64,000 bases of DNA from Laccaria trichodermophora (taxonomy: Eukaryota > Basidiomycota > Agaricomycetes > Agaricales > Hydnangiaceae), in the NCBI GenBank assembly GCA_018417955.1, contig JACTVC010000026.1, forward strand, positions 310,001-374,000, read 5' to 3'. The notes beneath the pieces are model-generated. The model ran no database searches. It worked only from the letters and a program-made list of their open reading frames with translations, and had not been told where the DNA came from. Made by a program: the position numbers and the translations under genes. This document shows positions 23,154 to 35,769 of the stretch, one piece after another. Every line of letters starts with the position of its first letter. The first letter of the stretch is position 1.

Positions 23154-24085
23154 CTATCCCGTTAGAAACCGCTTTGGGAAGAAAGAAATCTGAGGGAGGG
23201 GAACAAGACCCCTCCACTTGTGCTCCCAGTGATGCTCAGCGGATGATGACGGCCATAACCATGAAAGCGGATGATAATTCGGCGAAAGACGCGTCTGCGA
23301 TGGTGTTCTAGGATAGGCGAGACTGCCCATGGTATGATGGCCTCCCCAAATGGAATTCTGATCGTCAGAGTTGAGAGGAGTTAAGTGAGAGGAACCCGTT
23401 TGCCCCTCTTGCGCCCAACTTGAATTTGGATCGGAAATGGAATTCGAGGAGGGACCCCCACCACCAAAAGTGAGTTCATTCATCGATAGTTGATGTGAAG
23501 AACTCCCATATGTCTGCGACCCAGGAAACAGGTCATTCACTCATATTCACCGTCCCATCGTCTTCTTGCTGCTGCAAATGCAAGTCAAGGGGGATCGCAA
23601 TGCCCTCCTGTAACTGCTGTTGTTGTTGGGTTGTTGGATGAAATCTGCGTCTCATGTAAGCGGTTCGAGTGCAGTGTCGGATTCACTACGCTTGCAAAGG
23701 TGGGCGGCGAGTGGAAATGAGGTTTTGTTAGTGGGAGGCCAGCCCACAAGAGTCGCTCTTCAAGAGACGAGAGGACGAGGAGGGTTGGGTGTTGGTGGCT
23801 GCATCGGTGCGTGGTTAACTGCAGGGGTACCACTTTCTTCATCTGCAGTCAAATTTCCCCAACATCTCGAGAGTAATCGGCTGCAAAGTACGCATCGTTG
23901 TCTGGGTCACCGAGGTCAATTGGAAAAGAACGATATATACGCAGGGGTTGCCAAACCTGTAACTTCAAGCATGTAGGGCCGCTCAGTTGTGGAAGACGTA
24001 TCATGACTTCCGTCGCAAACGTGGCACTGGGATAGGGATGTCGAAGTTTGCCTGTCGCCCATTTGCCATCGAGATGCACGTACAT
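23154..24085 (-). CDS. Doubtful low-complexity gene
   Basis: Two or three candidate exons on the minus strand. The upstream one (24085-23850) reads HPYPSATFATEVMIRLPQLSGPTCLKLQ. A downstream one (23540-23154) is rich in Ser, Gly, Pro and Asn, in the style of the disordered parts of the zinc-finger genes that follow, but no zinc finger is seen. Splice joins could not be closed, and a stop lies between the frames. May be a decayed relative of the neighbouring C2H2 genes or an unrelated gene. Confidence 0.3.
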
Positions 24086-25213
24086 AGGTCTCCATTACGT
24101 TGGAACAGTGGAATTATTGGAGGGCCCAAGTTCCGGCAGACCTGAAACGTCTTAAAAAGTCATTGAACACGAGCAGGAGACAAAGAAAAGAGTAAGGAGA
24201 CATACCTTCCCCATTTCAGACCCAATGCAGCACGTCACCAGCTTCTCTTGCTTGTCAACGAGCTCATGCGTTAGCGCTTTTTAGCGCGTTAGCCACAGTA
24301 AGTGTGACATCTCCATCGTGACCATGTGACATACCATATGTTTCAACTCTCCAACCGCTTTCGACCTACTCTCGAGTCTCACGACGCCGAGGTCCTACTG
24401 TCCACAAAAGATAGGCTACTCTTGTAACCTGGTCTCTAACGTCAATGTAAGTCGCCAGTTCACGGCCGAAATTTTGCAATCTGACACTTTTTCAGACGCT
24501 AGATGACGTCGTATTCATTCCCTAGCAAATTTCATAAGCCATCCCTGGCTCGGAGGAACCAGAGCGTACGTCCCCTTCCAAAACCATAATAGTATCGGAC
24601 CCATCAGTTCTCATTATGATCAATTCAGCTGCAGCAGAGTTGCAGTGACCGAAGAACATGAGGCATTACATCCAAGCAACGCAGCAACTTTGTGCGTACC
24701 CCCGTTTGCGGTCATTGAACCAATTCTTCCTTATATACGGTGTTGACATGTGGCCCTTCTTTGTAGATAGAAGGAGTCCTTCCTTCCGCGGGTCGTAACA
24801 AGCTAATAAGGCCTGGATTAGAGTGAGGTGGGTGCGGACTCTGACGAGTATGTATTGTTGACGCGTGCTTACTTTGCGAGCAGAGTTCTTGCTTCTGAAC
24901 TTGATGATCCGATGAAGCGGTGAATACTTGAATCTAGTCAAGTGTTGGCTTTGACAGTACTGCCAATGACAATCATGATCAGTCTCATCTACGCTCTGTA
25001 TCAAGAGTCAAGACGGCACGGACCGCCTGTCAGGGTGCAGTAAACGCTTTTTTCTCAAATTTTGCCACCTGCTGTACAGAAAGTCAAAAATTGATGCGAT
25101 GGGATCAAGAAGCTGTAAGAAAGCAATTATAAAGGCCTTGACCCCAACTGAAGGCAGCCTTTGTCCCCCCTCCCTTGCTTTCTTTCTCCCAGCAATAGCC
25201 ATATCTACTTGCA
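24086..25213. other. No recognisable gene
   Basis: Includes a further possible minus-strand exon near 24205-24260 (ELVDKQEKLVTCCIG) and upstream sequence of the membrane-protein gene. Nothing else. Confidence 0.35.
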
Positions 25214-26123
25214 ATGTCGTCATATCTTTATATCTTCCGCAACTTGACCTTTTGTAAGTCTCTCCTCTCTTTTTTCGAATGCCACCTGACATTCCCGGCT
25301 GTCTAGCCCTCTGCCTGACCTTCAGTCTCGCTAACATCGGGCTTGTGGCACATTGGACCCAGGCCACTTTATTCCAAGATATTGTGATTGTTGGGCTCCT
25401 TGCAGGCGGGCTGTCTGCTTTGGTGTTCCCTGTCTTGTACGTGCTTCATTCAAAGACCATCCTAATGCCTAACTTATTGACGACTACTTAGCTTGATCGT
25501 TTCGGCCATACGAAAGAATGCCGGGATCACCATGATCGCCGTTGAATTGTCCGTACTCCGTGAGTGACTTTGATTTCTATACCCCTAGTTATCTTACCCA
25601 TCGGTTGAGCGTAGTCGTGATATGGGTATTATGGTTGACCAACTCGATCCTTGTTATTCAACGGGGCCAACTCCTCTACCCCTTCGGATGTAGTGTCCTC
25701 TTTTGTTCGTCCTCCACTTGTCTGGATTTTATCTCTCCTAACATCAATCTATAGACTATACAGCGCCAGCCGACGATTGGCAGTGCACAGAATTCTTCGC
25801 GATTGAAAAATTATCCATCGTAATCTGGGTGTTCCGTGAGTCGTCAATCTCGACCCCTGCCTGTATTTCAAGAGATTATCTCAGCACTTACGTCCATTTC
25901 CCAAGTTTTGATCTATTGGCTTACCATTCTCGTATTCGCCGTGGTCAGTCAATCTCGGGGCAACAGCAAGGTGTGGACAACTCCAGTGAAAGAAGCCGTC
26001 TTCTTCCCGCAGCAAGCCATTAGCAGCGGCAGCGGCCACAGGCCGGTGCATGAAATGGAGGAAGGGACTGCGGCTGCCAGAGTTTCAAACAAATCTACCT
26101 GGGAGGAAGCGCCAGTTAAGTAA
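25214..26123 (+). CDS. Four-transmembrane MARVEL-like membrane protein
   Basis: Exons from ATG 25214: 25214-25253, 25307-25436, 25492-25559, one from 25615 to about 25690, one from about 25756 to 25829, and one from about 25868 to the stop at 26123. Four hydrophobic segments are clear: NLTFSLCLTFSLANIGLVAH, IVIVGLLAGGLSALVFPVL, VVIWVLWLTNSILVI and VLIYWLTILVFAVV, with the extracytosolic-type loop YTAPADDWQCTEFF before the last. The cytosolic tail is charged. Size and layout match the MARVEL-like proteins that are common in agaricomycetes, thought to act in membrane apposition; the family call rests on topology only. A broken copy lies directly downstream. Confidence 0.6.
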
Positions 26124-26763
26124 CTGGTCGTTGTACTCATCTTTCGCGTCGATCCTGCACTCCCCGACTGTTTTCATTGTTCATCGTGCGTTGTTCCCCT
26201 TTGTAGTTTGTGTTAATTTTGTGCTCATGAGGTCTTTTTTTGTGCATAGTATCTTTGTAATCCTAAAGACTGGTGCAGACCACTCATCTGCACGAATGTA
26301 TTCAATTTTGTCCTCTTCTACCCTCCCTTAATGGTGAATCGTTTGTGCCCTGACGGGCTTCTTCCTTGTGGGCTTGACGAGTCTTTTGAGAGTCTTAGCG
26401 AGCGCACACCTCGAGTTTTAAGGACCTGATGTTGATGAGAGCTTTCAGTCGTACTTTGTCCGTTTCATATCATGACTCCAAGCTGATGCACCTGTCGATC
26501 AGTGGCATCATTGCCTTTCACCGTCAGGTGAGTGGTTACACCAAGGTCGTTACTATAAGCTAATTCAAGCTGTCAAGGTTTCAACCAGGGATGCTGCAGA
26601 AACTCAGGAGCAAGCATGGTGCAAAACTCGACCCACGAGGCTCGTCTATCTTCGCTACCCGCTCCTTTCCCAAAAGTCATATCTGTACGTTGTCTGTATC
26701 CTCATCCTCTGTGAGTCTACGTTTCTTCTTTTTGAATCGCCTCGTTGATGCTTCCGCCCACAG

Positions 26764-27390
26764 CCCTTTGCGTGATCTTGAGGTTTATTTACCAATATCT
26801 GTGACGTGGCACATTGGACGCAGGCAACTTTGATTCTTGATACGTGGATGGACTTTGAGGTTGTTGGTATGGCTTGTCCACGTTGGTATTTACTGCTTTG
26901 TATCGTTCCCTCAGGCTCCCGTTCGAGCATCCCGATTCACGCACAACTGATCAGAGCAGATTGATCGATCGTTTCGACCCTCGGTAAAGGACGCAGGGAT
27001 GACCATGGTAGTTGCTGAACTATTCATTCTTCGTGAGTCGATTTCTGTTCAATGTGCCCTCGATATGCTTACCTATTGGATGGATATAGTCATGGTATGA
27101 GTGTTGTGGTTGACCATCTCGGTTCTCGTCATATTGAAGTTCTATCCCTTTGGGTGCTCTTCCGCACGCGTTCTTCCTCTATTCTTCCCTCGCGAAGCCT
27201 ATTCTCCTAACATTTCATTGATCACAGCGCCAGCCGTCGATTGGTGCACAGATTTCTTCGCAATTTCAAAAATTCCATCATAATCTTTGTGTTTTGTCAG
27301 TCTTCATTCAAGCCCTTGCGCTTTCGAGGGTTTCTCTCACTTCCCGCAGTTCTTACCTACGGGCTCACTATTCTTGTAGGTTTTTTCGAA
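26764..27390 (+). pseudogene. Broken paralogue of the MARVEL-like gene
   Basis: Segments repeat the upstream gene in order: GTGGCACATTGGACGCAGGC (VAHWTQA), the KDAGMTMVVAEL block, V-stop-VLWLTISVLVI, APAVDWCTDFFAI, and a last TM-like stretch near 27350-27380. TGG (Trp) of the parent is TGA at 27098-27100. The first segment is four bases longer than the parent between the CTTTGC and CATTGG anchors, so the frame is lost there too. Tandem duplicate that has decayed. Confidence 0.65.
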
Positions 27391-27560
27391 AGGAATCCAC
27401 TGGCTTGTCCTTTCCGATGACGACGAGTCCATGTCCTGAGTCCTCCTTTCTACCATCACAAGTAGCCTGCAGGCTTGGCAACGGGTCCTTGCTCATTTTC
27501 GTCTGCTTGAATCCTGTCCTGCAGGGCGCAATACGACGACAATTAAACGTTGATCACTAA

Positions 27561-27928
27561 CATAATGCATAACCTAGGATTCTAAAAAGTGATTTAGTCA
27601 CTCTGTGATAGAAATACACGGACGATGTGAAGAGAACGCCAAAATGCAGGTTAGAAATACACGGAAGCAGTCGGGTATGGGAATCCAGTCCATCTGGAAA
27701 CTAGTAGGGAGATGTGTAAAGTAGGGACAGGGAAGGTTGCGCGGATGGTCCTGGAGATTAAGAGGGAGCGTTAGTGGTCATAAGGGTACGTGGGTATTGT
27801 AACAACGAATAGAATCTGCACAGCGAAAAAGGAAAGACAGCATAAGAAGCAAGAGGGAGAAACTGTAGAATGTCGAAGCAATAGATGATCCCGAGATACC
27901 GGGACGTTACCAGAGTCCTGCTCTGAAG
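27561..27928. other. Spacer, no gene seen
   Basis: 3' flank of Z1 and of the broken MARVEL-like copy; nothing recognisable. Confidence 0.35.
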
Positions 27929-30360
27929 CTAGGGCAACTTTGTCTGTTTACAGACCTTGCGATGTCGGTTCAGGGAGGAAGTGACGCCAAAGACGCTGGA
28001 ACACCGCCCACATGGGTGTAGCTTGACACCAAAATGTGAGTTATGATGATCTTTTGAAACATGGAATCGTCAGCGACTGGAGGAGAAAATGCAGAGAGAT
28101 GCAGGTGAAGACATACTGATAAGGTTATGCTTCTCTGTGAAAGTGTTTCCACAGAGAGAACATATAAACCTTCCTGTTTTCTTGCGTCGCTTCTCACTGG
28201 CTTTACGGATCTTTTCGCTTGAAACCGTCTTCTTGTGAGACGATGACAGTTCTGTGGTATCGCTGGGCCAACCTGAAACAGCAGAAGAGGGTGAAGCAGC
28301 GTCCGCAGTGTCATGCATCAAATCCCTTCTTTCATCTGCAAAGAAGCTTCGGAAGGGGCTGCGAGATGATGTATCGCTCGGAGAAAAATTCAAAGGAACA
28401 TAACGTGCTGGCGAGGAATAGAGCCCATTACTGGCGTCCATACCCGTGGGTGGGAGACTACAGCTGGAACGCCAAGCTAAGTGGGTCACGTCTTCAGTGG
28501 AACTTGCTGAAGCAGAACCAGGTGCATTAGAAAGCCCGTGACCATCATCCACCACCCGGGATGGTAAGACACGGCTGGAACGCGGAGGGAAAGAAGACCC
28601 TTCTTCAATGTATCTTCCTGGCGCAGAATAGGTTCCACCAGACGGCTCATCACTCGCACCCATTCCCTGGGTTGATGGATCAAAGTTGAAATGGGAAGGG
28701 AAATGAGCCCCGCCTTCGCTATAACTTGCTGGCGCAGAAGAGGGTCCACCAGAAAGCCTACGATCAACGTCCACCCCAGGTGGTGGAAAGCAAGAGCCGG
28801 GACGGGAAGGGAAATGAGCCCCGCCTTCACTGTATCTTTCTGGCGCAGAATAGGGCCCACCCAAGGGTCCGTGATCAGCCCCACCCTCGCTGTAGCGTGC
28901 TGGCGCAGGATCAGAGAGCCCACGATCAACGTGCGCCCCAAGAGGTGGGAAGCCACAGCTGGGACGGGATAGGGAGTGTACCCCGTCTACGGTGTAACTT
29001 TCTGGTGCAGAATAGGGTCCATCAGAGGGCTCATCATTCGCATCCATTTCCTGGGTTGATGGGTCAAAGCTGAAATTGGAAGGGAAGTGAGCCCCGTATT
29101 CGCCATAACTCGCTGGCGCAGAATAAGATCCACCAATAAGTCCACGATCAGCGTCCACTCCAAGGGATGGGAAGCCACAGCCGAAATTCGAAGAGAACTG
29201 AACCCCGTCTTCAGTGTAACTTTCTGGTGCAGGATAGGATCCACTAGGGGACTCATCACTTGCGTACATCCCCTGGATTGATGATCCAAAGCTGGAAAGC
29301 GAAGGGAACTGATCCCAGTCTTCGGTGTGATCTGCTGGTGCAAAAGAGGGCCCAACAGAGAGCTCATTACTGATATCTAGGTCCAGGGGCAGCAGGGCCT
29401 GACTGGGACGCGTATGAGGATTAGGAGAAAAGGGAATAATGGGGGATAAGGGTGCGTGTGGGTGTGAAAAAGTTTGACCTTGCCCAAAGGAGAACATCTC
29501 TTGTGCTGCTGGATGACCGTTGCCTAAGGTCAGGCCAAGGCCATTATTCGAACCAACGTTGCGAAGCTGGACGGTGAGAGGCGAGCGCAACTGGTCAAGT
29601 TGAGGTCGCCTTAAGCCGTGATGCGAGGTAGGAAAACCTACCCCATCACTATACCGCCTTGGAAGGTATCCAATGCCGTCGCGGCTAGGAGATACGGGGC
29701 TAGCAGTGTCATTCAAGGTCATTTGGATAAAACCGTCATTGAGAGAGGATCCCGGCGAAGTAATCCTGAGATCATTGGAGTGACTCGAAGGAGAAAGGAA
29801 GGGACTGGCGACATAATCAAGTGTAGAATTCGGAGATTCATCTACACCAAGAAGTAGAGGTTACTTGCTGAAAAGAGAAGCGACGATAGAAACTTGCCAA
29901 CGTCCGAAAAGTATGACTCTGGGCTGGAATATAGTGGAAACGATCGTTGAGAAGATGCTTGAAAGGTAGTGCCGTTGAAAGAATTGTCGTTCGAAGCTAA
30001 AGTGGTGGGCTATGAACATCTGAAAGAAAAACTAGATAATGATGCGCACATGAAAAATGAAAGGAAGCATCCGGGCTATATGATTGTAAGGGACCTTCTG
30101 CTTGGTGCGCATCTGAACAAGCAAAGGATGTGAGTCCAATGGTAGTTCATCGTTGCGAAAAACACACCAATGATTTCAGGTTCTAGAGATGAGTCAGGAC
30201 GCGACCTGGCACCGAACCTGTCGTCGATCACATAGCGTTAGTAAGGAGAGTGGATAGCTGTCGCAAAAATGACTCACCGCCCAATGAGGGCTGTGTTATC
30301 CGGATTGGTAACCTCGCTTGTAACAACGATCACGGGAGGGTTGCCTGCATGGGGGGCCAT
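27929..30360 (-). CDS. C2H2 zinc-finger protein Z1 with 37-residue repeats
   Basis: Six exons: 30360-30278, 30217-30168, 30112-30050, 29996-29898, 29841-28117, 28050-27929; phases close to 713 aa. The body is disordered, rich in Ser, Pro, Gly and Tyr. It carries about ten repeats of a 37-residue unit (Ala-Pro-x-x-Tyr-x-Glu-x-Gly start). A basic stretch (KIRKASEKRRKKTGRF) precedes the first finger CSLCGNTFTEKHNLI, which is split by an intron inside the finger at the same place as in Z2-Z4 and continues NHHNSH. The second finger ends H-x3-C (CGRC...HRKVC), a C2HC variant. Probably a nuclear DNA-binding regulator. The fourth intron starts with GC, not GT. Confidence 0.8.
28405..29350 (-). repeat. 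111-bp coding tandem repeat in Z1
   Basis: About ten units of 37 codons, alternating between a type containing FPPLGVDVDRGL and a type containing FDPSTQ-M-ANDEPS. Most units are exactly 37 residues; two are shorter (34 and 20). All length changes keep the frame. Confidence 0.8.
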
Positions 30361-32623
30361 GAGCAAGAGCGAGTGGCCTAGAGTAAAACGACAGGGTGAG
30401 AACGGGAACAGGAAGAGGGAGGAAACATGTAACGACCACTCGGTTAATCCTGTTATAACAGCATTTTGACGCCCAGTTTATCTTTGAACAACGTAGCTCC
30501 ACGTGCGCTTAACCCTCGCCCGACAGGGAACCCATCCCATTGCCTCTCTAGCAAGAGTAGTAGAGACTTGAGGCAAATGGGGCTCTTCGGGGCTGTGGTC
30601 AAAAGTGGTGAGGGTTGTTCCTGGGAGTATGTCGGACTTGGCTGCCAAATAACTGCCAAAGGTCCTTGATAAACATTTGGCAATGTTTATATCTCACAGG
30701 ACAACCGGCTTAGCCTTACCCGGACCTTTGAGTTGAGTCACAACCACTCAACTTTAGCCAGCTCGAGTCTAACAAGAAACGCCGTTAATGGTTATTTTTT
30801 GGTGCCACTAAAACAGAGAATTGCAACCTACCGTAATTGAGCTAAGTCGTCTATCTATACTATTAAAAATACTGAATATGCTCATAACCTCGTGCACACG
30901 GTGGTGCAGTAATAAAACTTTTGTCTAGTTATTCTAACGAGAAACGTCGGTGATCGTTATCTCTTCCGACACAACTGTCCTGTTTTTCTATTCACCGAGG
31001 CCACCTAGGTTGCCGTCACACGATGACCCACAGGATCTGAAGATCTGACACTCCAGCTTCTCCAGGCTATGTTCCGATTGATAGACTGGATTGTCACTTT
31101 GTTCGCCAAATCACTTAGATAAGTTGGATGGTCACGAAAATCCATCCACTACGTTTTGGGAAACGGTTGCTCCTTATTGGGACAGCTCCGGAAATTACCT
31201 CTACCTCCACCTCCTCTGGTGCTCCAACTTCAGGCTCACGCTATGCAGCAAATCGACAAGAACCGTTCGAGTCGGTTATTGTTATCTTCTCCGCGTCATA
31301 AACCGAACTATAGTTGTGTCTGCCGAGTGACCGAGCTAAGTTGCCGTCTCAGCTATGGTTGTATTGAACCCTACTTATCGACTAATAAGTAAACTCGCCA
31401 TTTCCGCATTACTGCCAGAGATATCTATCCGGCCCTATCTCGGAACCTCAAGCAAGTACACGCTAGTACATGACGTTGAACGCCGTTGAATGTCATCCTT
31501 GAACTTGAGGCACTGCCCAAAGGCACACTGCTTATTTCCTATCGGCCGTATCGTTCCTTTGCATCAAACACGCTTGAAGTCCGACTCCCCACAATCAACA
31601 GGCGCTTGCGGCTTTCAAAAATTGTACCTCAAGAGGCTCTCCACCCGTTCCGACCATTCCAAGGTTCGGTCAAAGGCACCGAAAGAGGCTTCTCACACAT
31701 GACAGAACCATACGGCTTGACAAGTTGGACATCGGCGTATCACAAGATCCAAGGACTGTAGGATGCCGCAGCAGACTCAAGCACAGCTTGAGTATCTAAT
31801 GGAAACAAACCAATTAGAAGAACCGTAGATCGGTTCGAAGGCCCCTCGGTTTTGGTGATGAGAACGCATTATAGCCAATAGGGAAATTGCGATAAGGATT
31901 ACCTGCCAGCCTGTAAAATGGTGTTCAACATGTGTTGTTACCGGACTCATATCGTTCCCTTGTTCCGACGCTGATCATGAGCTTTATCATAACCCTTGCC
32001 TCATGCACCGGTTCCAAAGGGGGACGTGTGTGCACTGTGGGCTTTGGCGACGTTGACGTTTGGTTTTTGACAGTGCCAAGACTGGTTAGCGTCTCAAGCG
32101 AAAAAAAAAACATATTCCTCTTTTCATAGAAAAATGCTGATTCTCTAGATCGTGGATGACGACATATGTCCCTTTCGGGCTTCATGGCCTCGTGGAAGGA
32201 CTTGAAAGTTGAGTGTGTCAGAGTGTGTCCCTAATAATTTAACGCTCAACAGCCACCTCTGTGGCAGTGAAACGTGATGTGTTCGGCAATTAACATGAGT
32301 AGAAGAAAATCGTGAGTGCGACTGCGCCGAAGATGATCCTCGCTGATACCCCTGATTCCAGTATACCCATCTGTATTTTATTTTGAAAATTTATTGAGTT
32401 ACATAATTCAATCGTAGTTGTAGATGACTTGAAAGAAGTTCGCAGTATGTGACCACTCCCAAGACCACTCCAGAAATAGAATATCATTCATTCGCTTACC
32501 ATGAAGTTAGACGCTTCCACTGTGATTCAGGAGTATTGAAGAGGTGGGGTATATTGTGCAAGGGTATAAATAGTACGAGGTGTTTAATGTCATTGAACAT
32601 AGTCTTGAGTTCAAAAATCGAGC
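30361..32623. other. Gene-poor stretch with diverged repeats
   Basis: About 2.3 kb. Three diverged copies of a motif built on AGAAACGCCGTTAATGGTTA occur near 30775, 30940 and 31255. Otherwise only short frames. Confidence 0.4.
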
Positions 32624-34461
32624 CTACGTCGTAGAAACAATATTTGAAGCACATGTTTTGGAATGGCGACTCAGAGTGGACCGAGCTGCGAATGTCTTGT
32701 TACAATGTTTACAAGGATGGGGCTTGAGACCATCATGAGAATTTAAATGATCTATCTCCTTGTGAGCAAGAGATAGCAATGAACTATATAACGCAAAACA
32801 CGTACTGTTGAGATTATGTTTTTCAGTGAAGGTTTGACCACAACCAGGCCGAGTACACTGATGTCGAGGTTTCCTGACGCGTTTCTTGAGCGCGTTTGCC
32901 TCCAGTTTATGGCTTGCAACTTTCTTCATGGCCTTGGTCTCAAGTGGTTTAGAGTCAACGGTTGGCGCTACAGAGGATGTGCGATCGAGGGCCCCAGCGA
33001 CGTGAGGTCGCAAAGTTGAATTCCGCCAGCTCGAAATATGTTGCCCAGCCAGGAGATTGCCAGAGTTCGTACGGGGCCCGAGTTTAGTGGGGCTATTCCA
33101 AAGGCCGTTTGACAAAACGGACGATGGGTTTTTCGTGAGAGAGAGGTTTGTGAGATCCCCCACCTCATCATCGAGGGAGATGTGGAAGGCGATGGTGGGC
33201 GTAGGCTGATGAATCGCTGTGTGCGTGGGATTGCACGTTGTCGCCTCATTTGTGACGCGTGCACAGTGAGCAGGCACCATGTTCGTTTCGGGAGAGCTGA
33301 GCCTTGATTCGGTCTGGTGATAGATTTCGCGACGATCTTTAGCGTCGGCCTTACGTATTTGGTTAGATCGGGAAACAGTTGATGAGTCGTACGTGTCTGC
33401 GGCGATCTTCTGTATGACAAGCTGGCCAGGTGACGATAAAAGATTATCTCCGGCGGGAACCCCCAAATCCGTAGGATTGGTAGGAAGTACTTGACCGAGC
33501 AAAGATGGCTCGTGATTGTCACCGTTGAACAACGTCGAGTCTAAAACCTCGGGGGGCAACTCCAGGGCTGGGAAGTTACTGACGTCTGCCTTTAAATTGT
33601 CAAATGGCACTGAGCCTCTCTTTGAAGTTGTGTGAAATTTTTCAGAAGGTAACCCCAGCATAGTCTCACTATAACTTCGGGGTTTGGAAGAGCCTACGTC
33701 AACAGAACCGTGTTCATTGGGATCGCTGAGCGCAAAGTTTCTAAGAAGTGCAAAATGTGGAGACTCGGCGGAGGGTCTCAGCGGCGAGCTCTGCCAAACT
33801 TGTCCATCATATAAAGGTGAGTTAAAGGATGACGGTAATGAAGGAGGGCTAGGGACTCCTTCGGAAACTGAGAAAACAAGTTAGCGGAACCAGAAAAACA
33901 AATTTAAAAGAACTCACAGTCGATGGAGGAGGGTGCAGGGCTAAATTCGGTGGTAAACCGGCCAGAGCCAAAGCGACAAAACTTTGCATCGGTCTGTTGA
34001 GCAGGAGAAGCAGTGCCCACTAAAAATATCAATTAAAATACGTCGAGGGCAAGACAACCAAATCATACCGGGTGGCAGTAGTTGGACTGGAAGGCCATGT
34101 TGAAAATTCAGGAAATTTAGATCTTCATCTACGTTGTAAATTAGAATAAGGCTAGTATAAAGCGACGCGACAGGCGTACAATTCATATCGATCGTCACAT
34201 CCGCATAAGTTTTCCCCCGAAGAAAGGGAGAAGAGTCATATCTGCCATTCCCCGGACGAGAGTTAGGGGGGATGTTCGAGTGAAGTCAACAGTGACTCAC
34301 ATCAAGCCCGAGCTATGGTAAGTAAGTTCAGCCATGGCGCTGCCATCCGTTACATTTGAGCAATATGACCTGAAGTCGAGAGAGTTGAAGTTCGATTCCA
34401 TGGGAGGGCGTAAGTGAGGTTGGACCGATCGCTCAGAAGCTGGAAGGGGGACATTCTGCAT
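32624..34461 (-). CDS. C2H2 zinc-finger protein Z2
   Basis: Five exons: 34461-34301, 34241-34069, 34019-33918, 33867-32806, 32751-32624; introns 59, 49, 50 and 54 nt; 541 aa, all phases consistent. The start ATG at 34461 gives an unremarkable N-terminus; a later in-frame ATG at 34401 is possible. The middle is disordered (Ser, Pro, Asn, Thr). A basic stretch (NALKKRVRKPRHQ) precedes finger 1, CTRPGCGQTFTEKHNLN-NHLNSH, split by an intron after HNLN exactly as in its paralogues. Finger 2 is CKHCNKTFAARSTLSRHSKTC, ending H-x3-C. Likely DNA-binding regulator; targets unknown. Confidence 0.82.
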
Positions 34462-35769
34462 TTTATGAGTCGTGTCAATTCATACATCGATATAGCACCG
34501 GAAGGGCCTTCTGACTCGTCCCCGTGAGAGATATAGTACACGGGTCTTTACGAGGAGCCGTCCGGTCTTCCTGGCACTTGCTGCGTGGCCGCCGCGATCA
34601 TCGGGGCATTGTCAACTGCAGGCTTTGAACGCGCTTAAGCCTAGACTTTGACATTAATATGGATCGACAAAGGAAGCGCTCAAGGTCGAAATGCGTTCAT
34701 CGATCGATGCAGGGCTCTGCAGGATGGGGAGTACAGGCTGAGGCGGAGAGGCATGAATCGGAGAGTTGGGTACGGAATGAGTGGATTGCGCACCAGTACT
34801 TAGAGATAAATTTGGTGAGTATAATAGCGCCGCTTAATCGTCGGGGTGGATGTCTCGCGTATCAGCTTTCTACATTGCAAACTGGACGCTCGTCGCTAGA
34901 TATAAATTCAGAAAGTTGAACCTGATTTTATGGCAAAATTGCTCGTGACTCGGATCAACGTTCCGGATATACCGCCATCATATCACCACCACAACCTCTA
35001 GATTTGCTCTAGATCTACGGCCTTTTCACCTTCAAATTTGTGAGTTTCGGGTCAACACGAATACGTTGATAGAAGTTCTCATCCCCCAGCGCCTACATGC
35101 GGCCACATACTTCAACCCTCGCCGTTCTCAATAACATAGTTGGAAAGTAGAGCATGAGGACTGCCCGGGGGGCCGTAGCAACATGATGGCAGGAGTGTTC
35201 TCAGTTTTGTTTGCTCTGGGCCGTGCAGCTGACAGGCCACGGACATTCGCCTGGTATCCTCAGGATCTCGCATTTTGCCAGTCTAAAGAGTCCAATTGGC
35301 CCAGTTGGCAAATCAGATGGTTTCCCAACGTGGCTGAGTTGTTTGAAATTTGAATGCATTTACAGCTCATAATAAGCGGAAATAAATGACGGTTGAGGAT
35401 AGTAGGCAAGCCTCAGCTCCCTGCACATTATTGTAGGAAGCCTAAACAGTGCTTTTGGCCTTCCGTGATAATGGCCTTTGCATCCTCCAGCACTTCAGGA
35501 CCTTCCGAAGAGCTAAAACGAGATTTACATGTCATTGGCGCCATGATAGGCGCTGAGGGCACCGCGATCGGGACTGTGTACTAATGAAATTCATGTGAGC
35601 CTATACAGTTGAGGGGTATCTACGGTGGGTATATACGTTTGTATAGCAGGTAAGGGTATGATCAATGATTAATAATAAGAGCCATTGAATTCAGAGACGA
35701 GGCGAAGGCGCACCAACGATGCAAAAAAAAATATGGAAATATCCGATTGTTCGAGTGAAATCATTCTTC
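34462..35769. other. No recognisable gene
   Basis: Spacer between Z2 and Z3; a short plus-strand frame at 35470-35584 (IGAMIGAEGTAIGTVY) has no other support. Confidence 0.4.
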
